Shown piece after piece: positions 15,401 through 22,440 of a DNA stretch of 64,000 nt; positions within the stretch are counted from its first letter, which is position 1, and every line of letters starts with the position of its first letter. Location of the stretch: contig NZ_LR701586.1 in assembly GCF_902498805.1 (NCBI RefSeq), forward strand, positions 104,677 to 168,676, read 5' to 3'. This DNA comes from Imperialibacter sp. EC-SDR9. Lineage in GTDB: Bacteria; Bacteroidota; Bacteroidia; Cytophagales; Cyclobacteriaceae. Both the position numbers and the translations under genes were made by a program. The notes beneath the pieces are model-generated. The model had not been told where the DNA came from. It worked only from the letters and a program-made list of their open reading frames with translations, and searched no databases.

Positions 15401-17898
15401 GAGCAAATCCCAAGAACTCTGATCATTTTGAAAGGTTGAAGATTGTAGAAGATGCCGTCTTGAATCAACATCAGTACAAGAAAAAAGCCGAACGTGATGA
15501 TATTGACAGCCTTCTAAAAGCACCGATCACAAAAGAAACTTTTGATAAGTACAAATTGTGGATAGAGCAAGGTTATAGATCACCCTACACTAATCTACCA
15601 ATTAGGCTCACGGACTTATTTGATGGCGACAAATACAATATTGATCATGTATTCCCCCAAGCATCCATCACCAATGATTCACTCAGCAACAAGGTGGTCT
15701 GTGAAAGAGAAGTAAACAAATTGAAAAGCGACCAAACAGGACGTGAATTCGTCAATCACCCTAAAGAACGTGAACAATACTGTGTTGCACATGGCAAGAA
15801 GGTTAAAATAGTCGATGACCATACCTATGTGAGCATCGTAACGTCACAGTTTTCCGGCAGTAAGAGATACATCTTACTATCAAAAGAAATACCCAAAGGA
15901 TTTACGAATAGCCAGCTAAACAACGCCCGCCATATTGCCCGGAAAGCAATGGAACTTTTAAGCCATATTGTTCGGGAGGAAGGAGAGGTTGAGTTCCTTT
16001 CTAAGAATGTATTACCCGTAACAGGCGCAGTAACAGGAAAACTGAAAGAAGCATGGAGATTGGACCAGGTCTGGAAAGAGGTTGTTGCGCCACGATTCAT
16101 CAGGATGAATGATTTAACAAAATCAAGTCTATTCGGGCAGGAAAGAGTATCAAAATCCGGACATAAATATTTTGACTGCAATTTGGACAAAAGCATTCGT
16201 GAAAAAGACGAATCGTATGACATCAAGCGCATTGACCATCGACACCATGCACTGGATGCGCTGATAGTCGCTCTATGTACAAGAGATCACGTCAACTACA
16301 TCAACAACATCAATGCAGGGGTCAAGTCTGTCGACTTTGGCAAACAACGACAAATAGAAAAATACAGACAGACACTGAAAAGAAAACTCATGTCTTCAAA
16401 AAAGGAAGACGGAAAGGATGACAAGGATTGGCACTATATGCTTCCTGGAGAAATCAGACAACAGGACGCTGAGAAGTTTACAAGAGATACAGTGATGGCC
16501 AAATCTTATTTCCACAAAGACTCGGATTCAAAAGGTGACTATAAAGCAATGGTATTAGATGCCCTACAGCATACGGTTGTAACCTTTAAACAAAGCCAAC
16601 GGGTCATCAATAAAACTGTGAATCGATATAACAATACCCCCAACAAAAAGGAATTTGTTAAGCAAGAAGGGAAATATAACTGGGCAATCCGAAGGAGTTT
16701 GGGAAAAGACACCTTCTACGGAAAAATGTTAATAGATGGAGAAGAAAAAATAGTAATTCGAAAAAGTTTAGACACTTCTTTTAATAGTGATAAGATCAAG
16801 ACTATTTCTGATGCAGTAGGGCAAACAAAAGCGATCTTGACGAACCATCTAAAGCAATTCGATACCGTCGAACTCCCATTCGAGGAAGCTATTTCTCATT
16901 ACGATGCACTTTTAGAAAAAGAGGAATTCGAAGCAATCACAAAAAGTGAAGACAATTATATCAAAGATATGAATGAACTCATTGAGTACTTAAGGACCAA
17001 TAAATACAGGTTTGACAAAACGGATTACTCCAAACTCAATGTCTTTGTTAATAAAGTGCCAGAAATAGATTTTACGAAAGAGATAACAGCAGAAGGAAAA
17101 AACAAGTACAAAGTTGAGGAGCATCCGGAAATAGCCTTTGCTCCTGAAATGATTGAAGAGATGAACAAGCCGGAAACTCTTAAAAAGCTAAATGGAGGCA
17201 AAAATCATACTCCGATCAGAAAGGTGCGAATTTCTAGAGGATTTGGAAATCAAAGAGCTTTAAATGAAGAAGACAAAGAGTCCGTCAAGTCAAAACAATA
17301 TGTAGTAAATGATGCTGGTTCCAATCTCTACCTTGGTTTTTATGAAAGAGTTTACAGAGATGACGATGGAAATGAAGTGAAAGAAAGAAGGTTCAAAGAC
17401 ATTGGTTTAATGGATTTGATTAGGGTACTTAAAGAAGATAAAAATAATCGCCATAACCCTAATGATGAACGTTTATTTGACGATGGTAAGAACGTATTCG
17501 ACAGAATTTTCACTCTTTCGCCACTGGATTTGGTTTATGTGCCTACTGAAGAGGAAATTAAAAATCCTTCAACAGTACGACTCAATAACCTTTCAACAGA
17601 ACAATTGCAACGTGTTTACAAATATGTAGATGGAGGTGGTGGAATCGCAAACTTTATCCCTTATTCAGTTGCCAAACCAATATGGAGGTTCCATGACGAT
17701 AAAAAGAAAAACGCCATTTATAAAGAACTTAGTGAGAAAGGAGTGCTTAATATCCCTGAAAAAGATATGATAAAAGATGAGTTCGGATTTGGAAGTCAAC
17801 AAACGAAAAATCAGAATATGATTGATGGTGCAACTCAAATCAAAAAAATCTGCTGGAAAATTCGTGCGGATAGGTTGGGAAATGTTTCAAAGGCATAA
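12448..17898 (+). CDS. cas9: Cas9, type II-C, very large (1816 aa)
   Basis: RNA-guided DNA endonuclease with all nuclease motifs intact: RuvC-I Asp8 in GLDLGTNSIGW, arginine-rich bridge helix near residues 54-85, RuvC-II Glu942 in IHVEVGREL, HNH Asp1066-His1067 with Asn1081 and Asn1090 in the usual spacing, RuvC-III His1267 and Asp1270 in HHALDAL. Most Bacteroidota Cas9 proteins are about 1350-1500 aa. Compared with SpCas9 the extra length is spread out: about 180 residues more before RuvC-II, 45-60 more on each side of HNH, and about 160 more in the C-terminal PAM-interacting region. No foreign domain is recognisable. The gene is AT-rich, unlike cas1-cas2 which start 2 nt later. Confidence 0.97.
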   Translation: MKKILGLDLGTNSIGWALIEINHENGIVKIIGLGSRILPMDAGEIGDFETSGKIKSAAAARTEKRGPRRLNERYLLRRDRLHLVLNLLDTLPRHYKLEIDFTNGKGEKCGQFKTNREPKIAYSPKKYGKKAEFLFMDAYEEMLADINDTGVRNEKRKRIPYDWTLYYLRQKALSKEITLEELAWVLLSYNQKRGYEKLDIEDNSEKDNEIIEELDLAVKEVNPKIDKEGHDVFEIQLEGNDSFIYSEDSHKKMSFKGDIKEVLKISQVNETGETDVKKTKFTITDIYELEIENVQYEKTNYKNPHKYSFHFTNGWIHSTEKKNYTSQFNKVKGRVFDYIVTSVFDYQGNFKERSFKTPDYSSETSKDWTLLKKKTEKEALKFNSDQGYKDEEGNTKNYISPKIYSILKNDARIGYRTKIIGGMFQVVERKFYREELKQIIATQREFHNSLKDAALFEKCVRTLYPKNESHAKNLLGNKDTIEHLLVEDILLYQRPLKTKKSEIADCKYEIRHWKELRDKKTGNPIEVVDKETGEITISKEAVYHKAVSASHPYFQEFRIWDKLHNLRLIQLECETDGKLSTNVDMTGKYFDMEAYQALFFKMNNQKSLDRKQFLSFCKSRFKIKDIENYVWNFPEGEELKGNETRVSFATRFKRCGFTEYVEFLTREKEIELWHYLYSVNYKERKENDNKSIQTFFNRFLNDSGISDEIKGQIIDDFTNYPKFASRYCAYSEKALKKLLPFLRMGENRFTGKFDLSTYKADLESISHDKSRISSFIASSKKVGKEAEDKKQGLYDALWKHSINERIDEILNRLSKIDFEADEIDYTIAITNQGDSKRGTLPYPKGLFKAFREFKEATDFTSLDLTKTSYLVYGRHSELAQAIQWKSPEDIRTQLHQELKQHSLNNPVAEKVILEMMQVVADIWEHKELGDSQPNYFSEIHVEVGRELKKSVKEKEAETNRQKGNKTQNRRIRQVLEEFLASSQYRANPKNSDHFERLKIVEDAVLNQHQYKKKAERDDIDSLLKAPITKETFDKYKLWIEQGYRSPYTNLPIRLTDLFDGDKYNIDHVFPQASITNDSLSNKVVCEREVNKLKSDQTGREFVNHPKEREQYCVAHGKKVKIVDDHTYVSIVTSQFSGSKRYILLSKEIPKGFTNSQLNNARHIARKAMELLSHIVREEGEVEFLSKNVLPVTGAVTGKLKEAWRLDQVWKEVVAPRFIRMNDLTKSSLFGQERVSKSGHKYFDCNLDKSIREKDESYDIKRIDHRHHALDALIVALCTRDHVNYINNINAGVKSVDFGKQRQIEKYRQTLKRKLMSSKKEDGKDDKDWHYMLPGEIRQQDAEKFTRDTVMAKSYFHKDSDSKGDYKAMVLDALQHTVVTFKQSQRVINKTVNRYNNTPNKKEFVKQEGKYNWAIRRSLGKDTFYGKMLIDGEEKIVIRKSLDTSFNSDKIKTISDAVGQTKAILTNHLKQFDTVELPFEEAISHYDALLEKEEFEAITKSEDNYIKDMNELIEYLRTNKYRFDKTDYSKLNVFVNKVPEIDFTKEITAEGKNKYKVEEHPEIAFAPEMIEEMNKPETLKKLNGGKNHTPIRKVRISRGFGNQRALNEEDKESVKSKQYVVNDAGSNLYLGFYERVYRDDDGNEVKERRFKDIGLMDLIRVLKEDKNNRHNPNDERLFDDGKNVFDRIFTLSPLDLVYVPTEEEIKNPSTVRLNNLSTEQLQRVYKYVDGGGGIANFIPYSVAKPIWRFHDDKKKNAIYKELSEKGVLNIPEKDMIKDEFGFGSQQTKNQNMIDGATQIKKICWKIRADRLGNVSKA

Positions 17899-17900
17899 CC

Positions 17901-18800
17901 ATGATCAAACGCACCCTCTACTTCGGTAACCCGGCCTACCTGAAAAAGCAGCAGGATCAGCTGGTGGTGGACTTCAAGGACGAAGTGAGGCCCTCTGCTT
18001 CGGTGCCTATTGAAGACATTGGCCTGGTGGTGCTCGACCATCAGCAGGTGAGCCTTACCCATGGCCTGGCCAATGCGCTGATCAGCAACAATGCCGCCCT
18101 GCTGTTTTGCGACGAACGCCACCTGCCCAACGGCCTCGTGCTGCCCATGAGCGCTAACAGCCTGTTTACAGAAAAGCTCAGGGCCCAGCTCGATGCCAGC
18201 GCTCCCCTGAAAAAACAGCTGTGGAAGCAAACAGCGCAGGCCAAAATCCGCAACCAGGCCGCCGTGCTCACTGAGCTGGGCTTGCCCACCGACAATATGC
18301 AGCGCTGGGCCGAGCAGGTGGGCAGTGGCGACCCTGTGAACCTCGAAGGCCGGGCAGCGGCATGGTACTGGAAAAATTTGTTTGAGCACGTAGACCATTT
18401 TACCCGCCATCGCTACGGAGAGCCGCCCAACAACATGCTCAACTATGGCTATGCCATTTTGAGGGCCGTAGTAGCCCGCAGCCTGGTAGGCAGTGGGTGC
18501 CTGCCGGCCATGGGCATCCACCACCGCAACAAGTACAATGCCTTTTGCCTGGCCGACGATATTATGGAGCCCTACCGCCCCTATGTGGACAGGCTGGTGC
18601 TAGACATGGTGCATACCATGGAAGACTTGCCCGAGGAGCTGGGCAAGGAAGAAAAGGCCAGGTTGCTGGCGGTGCCAACGCTCGACGTGCACCTCGACGG
18701 CATGAAAAGCCCCCTCATGGTGGCCATGCAACGCACCACGGCCAGCCTGATGGCTTGTTACGAAGGAGAAAGCCGAACACTTGCCTATCCGCAAATGTGA
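17901..18800 (+). CDS. cas1: Cas1 integrase, type II
   Basis: The 299-aa spacer-integration enzyme, of normal length. Metal-binding residues are visible: Glu149 in NLEGRAAA, His207/His208 in GIHHRNKYNAF and the acidic group LADDIMEPYRPYVD (Asp219, Asp220, Glu223). It forms the Cas1-Cas2 complex that copies the leader-proximal repeat. The start is 2 nt after the cas9 stop, so translation is likely coupled. Base composition is strikingly GC-rich: the row 18301-18360 is 73 percent GC by my count, against 33 percent for 13021-13080 in cas9. Confidence 0.96.
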   Translation: MIKRTLYFGNPAYLKKQQDQLVVDFKDEVRPSASVPIEDIGLVVLDHQQVSLTHGLANALISNNAALLFCDERHLPNGLVLPMSANSLFTEKLRAQLDASAPLKKQLWKQTAQAKIRNQAAVLTELGLPTDNMQRWAEQVGSGDPVNLEGRAAAWYWKNLFEHVDHFTRHRYGEPPNNMLNYGYAILRAVVARSLVGSGCLPAMGIHHRNKYNAFCLADDIMEPYRPYVDRLVLDMVHTMEDLPEELGKEEKARLLAVPTLDVHLDGMKSPLMVAMQRTTASLMACYEGESRTLAYPQM

Positions 18801-18826
18801 GTCGCTCGGCAGCCACCGAGCGACTC
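18799..18826. repeat. Perfect 11-bp hairpin between cas1 and cas2
   Basis: GAGTCGCTCGG (18799-18809) and CCGAGCGACTC (18816-18826) pair perfectly around a 6-nt loop. It begins in the cas1 stop codon and ends 15 nt before the cas2 ATG. No T-run follows, so it is more likely an mRNA processing, stability or translation-control element than a terminator. Confidence 0.75.
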
Positions 18827-18841
18827 AACCAATACCGCATC

Positions 18842-19147
18842 ATGTGGGTTTTTGTATTTTTCGACTTGCCGACCGACACCAAAAAGGACAGGTACCACTA
18901 CACCCAGTTCAGAAAGAATTTACAAAAAGACGGCTTCAGCATGATGCAGTACTCCATTTATGTGCGCCACTGCAACAGCCGGGAAAACGCCGATGTGCAC
19001 ATCAAGCGGGTGAAGCGTTTTTTGCCACCCAAAGGGGAGGTGATTGTGTTTACCCTTACCGACAAGCAATTTGGTATGATGGAGTTTTTTATTGGACCGG
19101 AAATGAAAGACCGGCCCGACACCCCCCAGCAGCTTGAGCTGTTTTGA
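18842..19147 (+). CDS. cas2: Cas2, type II
   Basis: A 101-aa Cas2 with the ferredoxin-like start MWVFVFFDLPTDTKKDR (active-type Asp8), the SIYVRHCNS strand and a VIVFTLTDKQF strand, ending PQQLELF as in many Bacteroidota Cas2 proteins. ATG 18842 is the only usual start before the fold; a longer open frame upstream overlaps cas1 and is not real Cas2. It bridges two Cas1 dimers during spacer integration. Composition is GC-rich like cas1. Confidence 0.94.
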   Translation: MWVFVFFDLPTDTKKDRYHYTQFRKNLQKDGFSMMQYSIYVRHCNSRENADVHIKRVKRFLPPKGEVIVFTLTDKQFGMMEFFIGPEMKDRPDTPQQLELF

Positions 19148-19268
19148 ACGGTTTTTTAGTGACTGCCATTCATGATGGCGATTCTATTGATGCCATATTC
19201 GCCGGTTGTGAGCATACCTGTGAAGCACCTCCCCGCCATCCTCTACTGCTAACCTACTAGACGCCGTC

Positions 19269-19311
19269 ATGCCTGCGCATGCCCCTGGCTCGAACAGGGG
19301 CAGGCAGGCAT
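19269..19311. repeat. Imperfect GC-rich hairpin downstream of cas2
   Basis: ATGCCTG and TGCCCCTG on the left pair with CAGGGGCA and CAGGCAT on the right, interrupted by a small internal loop, around a 7-nt apical loop. It lies about 120 nt after the cas2 stop and has no T-run. It could protect or end the cas mRNA, or be a REP-like element. The rest of 19148-19477 has no gene. Confidence 0.6.
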
Positions 19312-19340
19312 CTCTCAACAGCAAACTGGAGCCTGAAAAC

Positions 19341-19374
19341 AAAAAATCCCAGCCCCATTCAGGAGCCAGGATTT
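19341..19374 (-). terminator. Terminator for leftward CRISPR array transcription
   Basis: On the minus strand a 13-bp stem (19374 to 19344, with three G-U pairs and a 5-nt loop) is followed by TTTTTTGTTTTC. It lies about 100 nt beyond repeat 1, exactly where transcription of the array on the minus strand would leave the last repeat. Read on the plus strand there is no good T-run, so the hairpin favours leftward transcription. Confidence 0.75.
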
Positions 19375-19477
19375 GGAAAGTATCGGTAAACTGCCAGTCT
19401 ACAGCACAAGTTGATCAGTTTTTTGATCCTGCATATCGGTGTAACACACTGAATACCAATCATTAACGGTAGGGTAT

Positions 19478-20720
19478 ACTGTTTCCGATACGTCAAAGAT
19501 CATTGATTGAAAGCAAATCACAACCGATCTTCCCATGAAGCATGAGTGATGCGAACTGTTTCCGATACGTCAAAGATCATTGATTGAAAGCAAATCACAA
19601 CTAGCATCTATATCAATCTTAATGAAGAAAGACTGTTTCCGATACGTCAAAGATCATTGATTGAAAGCAAATCACAACTACATCGCTCAATCAACCAACC
19701 ATGGAAAGACTGTTTCCGATACGTCAAAGATCATTGATTGAAAGCAAATCACAACTGAGCGAGTCGCTCACAGGCACATGGGTGGACTGTTTCCGATACG
19801 TCAAAGATCATTGATTGAAAGCAAATCACAACCGAGATTGGAGAATACATTTCCATCAAAAGACTGTTTCCGATACGTCAAAGATCATTGATTGAAAGCA
19901 AATCACAACTGTTTTTTAAACGATTCCAATGAGGCACCTACTGTTTCCGATACGTCAAAGATCATTGATTGAAAGCAAATCACAACCAGAAGATGATTCC
20001 GAACAATCAGAGGAAGACTGTTTCCGATACGTCAAAGATCATTGATTGAAAGCAAATCACAACCCGCACAGATGCGGGTTTGCATTTTATCGCACTGTTT
20101 CCGATACGTCAAAGATCATTGATTGAAAGCAAATCACAACTTGGCCAGAGAGAGGTTCCCCTCTGGCCTCACTGTTTCCGATACGTCAAAGATCATTGAT
20201 TGAAAGCAAATCACAACGTGGACAGCAACAACAAGCTGTACTTCGACACTGTTTCCGATACGTCAAAGATCATTGATTGAAAGCAAATCACAACCCAGGC
20301 TATTATTAACCGGTCGGTTTGTAAACTGTTTCCGATACGTCAAAGATCATTGATTGAAAGCAAATCACAACCAATGCTGCCGCTAAAGGCGGCCGCCGGT
20401 GACTGTTTCCGATACGTCAAAGATCATTGATTGAAAGCAAATCACAACGAAGTCTCACCCACAGTCTTACAACCTATTACTGTTTCCGATACGTCAAAGA
20501 TCAAAGGCTGCCCGCCCGGGATTGAAAGCAAATCACAACTGTCTTTGTTTTCGAAGAAAAACGGGTAGGACTGTTTCCGATACGTCAAAGATCAAAGGCT
20601 GCCCGCCCGGGATGAAAGCAAATCACAACACTGTAGGTGATGAGTGGGAATTCTACACTACTGTTTCCGATACGTCAAAGATCAATAGGCTGCCCACCAG
20701 GGATGAAAGCAAATCACAAC
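19478..20720 (-). CRISPR. Type II-C CRISPR array, 16 repeats and 15 spacers
   Basis: Thirteen identical 47-nt repeats start every 77 bp from 19478 to 20402, followed by three enlarged repeats at 20479 (61 nt), 20570 (60 nt) and 20660 (61 nt). All 15 spacers are exactly 30 nt. In crRNA sense the repeat begins GTTGTGATTTGCTTTCAATC and ends GGAAACAGT, the Bacteroidota II-C type, and pairs with the tracrRNA. That orientation, and the terminator at 19341-19374, put transcription on the minus strand towards cas2, so repeat 16 would be leader-proximal. No spacer has an obvious match elsewhere in the window. Confidence 0.98.
20479..20720 (-). repeat. Three enlarged CRISPR repeats carrying a GC-rich insert
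   Basis: In repeats 14 and 15 the four bases ATTG in the repeat middle are replaced by 18 bases, AAAGGCTGCCCGCCCGGG. Repeat 15 has in addition lost one T (ATGAAAG for ATTGAAAG). Repeat 16 shares the T loss and has further changes (AATAGGCTGCCCACCAGGG). The 15-base GGCTGCCCGCCCGGG is present, reverse-complemented, at 56452-56466. The tracr-pairing part of the repeat is untouched. Spacers 14 and 15 between these repeats are normal 30-mers. Confidence 0.93.
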
Positions 20721-20827
20721 TGGTTGTAGGGAAGGCTAAAGTCATGTTTAATTACAAATACGGGTAGTTTTGCTTTGAAACCGGGATTAAATTTAGGTCT
20801 TTGTCTATTGATTAAACTACGCTCACC
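20721..20827 (-). promoter_or_regulatory. Presumed CRISPR leader and promoter region of the next gene
   Basis: 107 bases between repeat 16 and the DUF1593-type gene. If the array is read leftward, this must hold the leader and any array promoter, divergent from the promoter of the gene at 20828. It is AT-rich; I cannot identify a convincing TTTG/TAnnTTTG pair in either direction. Confidence 0.4.
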
Positions 20828-22252
20828 ATGAAGAATTTTCTTGTCCCCTTTTTTTTGATGCTAAGCACCAGCCTAGTGTTCAGTCAGCCAGTGCAAAAAC
20901 ATCGGGTAGTTATCCTGTCCGATATTGAGGCAGAACCCGACGATATCGAATCTTTCGCTCGCCTGGTGTTGTACTCGAATGTGATAGACATCAAGGGAAT
21001 GGTAGCCACCACCTCCATTTGGAAGAAAACGAGCGTAGCCCCGGAGTCAATTCGGAAAGTGATCAGGGCCTACGGCAAGGTTCAGCCTAACCTTTTGAAG
21101 CACGAAGCTGGGTTTCCGGAAGCCGAAGATTTGCTGGCGACAGTAAAGCAAGGGCCGCCGGTATATGGCATGTTGGGAGTGGGCGATGGAAAGGACTCAG
21201 AAGGGTCGGATTGGATTATCAAAGTGCTTGAAGAAAAGGACGACCGCCCTTTGTGGGTAACAGCCTGGGGAGGCGTGAACACGCTGGCCCAGGCCCTGCA
21301 CAAGATTCAGAAAACCAAGTCGCCCGCAGAAGCAAAGCGACTCATCGCCAAGCTGCGGGTTTACACCATATCGGACCAGGATGACAGTGGCATTTGGATC
21401 AGGAATAACTTCCCCAGCCTGTTTTACATTGTTAGTCCCGGCGACCACTACGGCAGCGCCACATGGAGTGCCATCAACAACGTTATTAAAGGCATAGACA
21501 ATGAAAAAATAAGCAACCCATGGATAGCTGAAAACATTCAGCAAGGCCATGGCCCCGTGGGCGTGGAATATCCGGACGTGGCCTGGGGCATGGAAGGCGA
21601 CACACCGTCGTTCCTGGGTTTGATACCTAACGGGCTCAATGAGCCGGAGCATCCGGAATGGGGTGGCTGGGGTGGCCGCTACGAACTCTACAAGCCAGAT
21701 ATTGCTACGCTAAAAAAGGGGAGCTCAGGTGTTCCGTTTGAGCCTGAAACCAGGCCTATATGGACGGATACAAAGGATAGTTATACTCCGTACGTGCCCA
21801 GTCTGTACGGACGCACAGTTCGCAGAGATACGGTTTCTTTCAATAACAACAAGGCCACGTTGTTTCGCTGGAGAGACGACTTTCAGAATGACTTTGCTGC
21901 CCGAATGGACTGGTGCACTATGTCGTATGAAGAAGCTAACCACCCGCCAACGCCAGTGCTGGAGCATGCCGACCGGTTGACTGTGAAGTCAGGAGAAGGT
22001 TTTGGCCTGGATGCCTTCAGCTCTACCGACCCCGATGGAGACAATCTGAGCTTTCTGTGGTTTCACTACCCGGAGGCAGGCAGCTATAAGAAGCAAATAG
22101 ATATCTCTGCTGAAAACGTGCATGGTGTGTATGTGAAGGCGCCGGTCGTCGACAAGGAAGAAACACTACATTTCATCCTAAAACTGTCAGACAAGGGGAG
22201 TCCGGTATTAACAAGATACAAAAGAGTGATTGTGACTGTTGTGCCAAAGTAG
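20828..22252 (+). CDS. Secreted DUF1593-type nucleoside hydrolase-like protein
   Basis: A 474-aa exported protein (signal peptide MKNFLVPFFLMLSTSLVFSQ). The N-terminal two thirds resemble nucleoside hydrolase-like DUF1593 proteins, opening with RVVILSDIEAEPDDIESFARL, where the Asp-rich segment corresponds to the metal-binding strand of nucleoside hydrolases. The C-terminal part (from about residue 380, VLEHADRLTVKSGEGF) is an immunoglobulin-like beta domain. Relatives are often linked to polysaccharide utilisation. The substrate is unknown, and there is no sign of a role in CRISPR. Confidence 0.8.
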   Translation: MKNFLVPFFLMLSTSLVFSQPVQKHRVVILSDIEAEPDDIESFARLVLYSNVIDIKGMVATTSIWKKTSVAPESIRKVIRAYGKVQPNLLKHEAGFPEAEDLLATVKQGPPVYGMLGVGDGKDSEGSDWIIKVLEEKDDRPLWVTAWGGVNTLAQALHKIQKTKSPAEAKRLIAKLRVYTISDQDDSGIWIRNNFPSLFYIVSPGDHYGSATWSAINNVIKGIDNEKISNPWIAENIQQGHGPVGVEYPDVAWGMEGDTPSFLGLIPNGLNEPEHPEWGGWGGRYELYKPDIATLKKGSSGVPFEPETRPIWTDTKDSYTPYVPSLYGRTVRRDTVSFNNNKATLFRWRDDFQNDFAARMDWCTMSYEEANHPPTPVLEHADRLTVKSGEGFGLDAFSSTDPDGDNLSFLWFHYPEAGSYKKQIDISAENVHGVYVKAPVVDKEETLHFILKLSDKGSPVLTRYKRVIVTVVPK

Positions 22253-22440
22253 CGGAGGCTCCGGGGTCATCAGTTCCTTTGTGCTGCCGGCATGTTTGCG
22301 AGCCGGGCAAGATGCCTGAGATGGACATTTGAAGGATTCCTTTCGCTGTGAAGAAAAAACAAGTAGCTTAGCGAGCCCCCGAGGGATAGCAAGGGAAGGC
22401 GTGTTATATCCAACCAGTAGGCATATAAAGTGATCATCTC

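Noticed and set aside
12448..17898. Cas9 length explained as a fusion or misassembly
   Set aside because: All motifs are in order in a single frame with extra length spread between them, and no foreign domain or internal duplication was seen.
17835..18524. 229-codon frame antisense to cas1
   Set aside because: It mirrors the GC-rich cas1 gene; cas1 has all family motifs and the antisense frame has none.
18497..18841. Upstream extension of the cas2 frame
   Set aside because: It lies in another frame of cas1 and has no Cas2-like sequence; the fold begins at ATG 18842.
20064..20093. Spacer 8 as an intrinsic terminator within the array
   Set aside because: The stem is followed by T-rich sequence only on the plus strand and the run is interrupted; on the crRNA strand there is no T-run after the stem.
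20522..20767. 81-codon open frame across the right end of the CRISPR array
   Set aside because: It is translation of CRISPR repeats and spacers (the same peptide recurs for each repeat) and has no independent coding signal.
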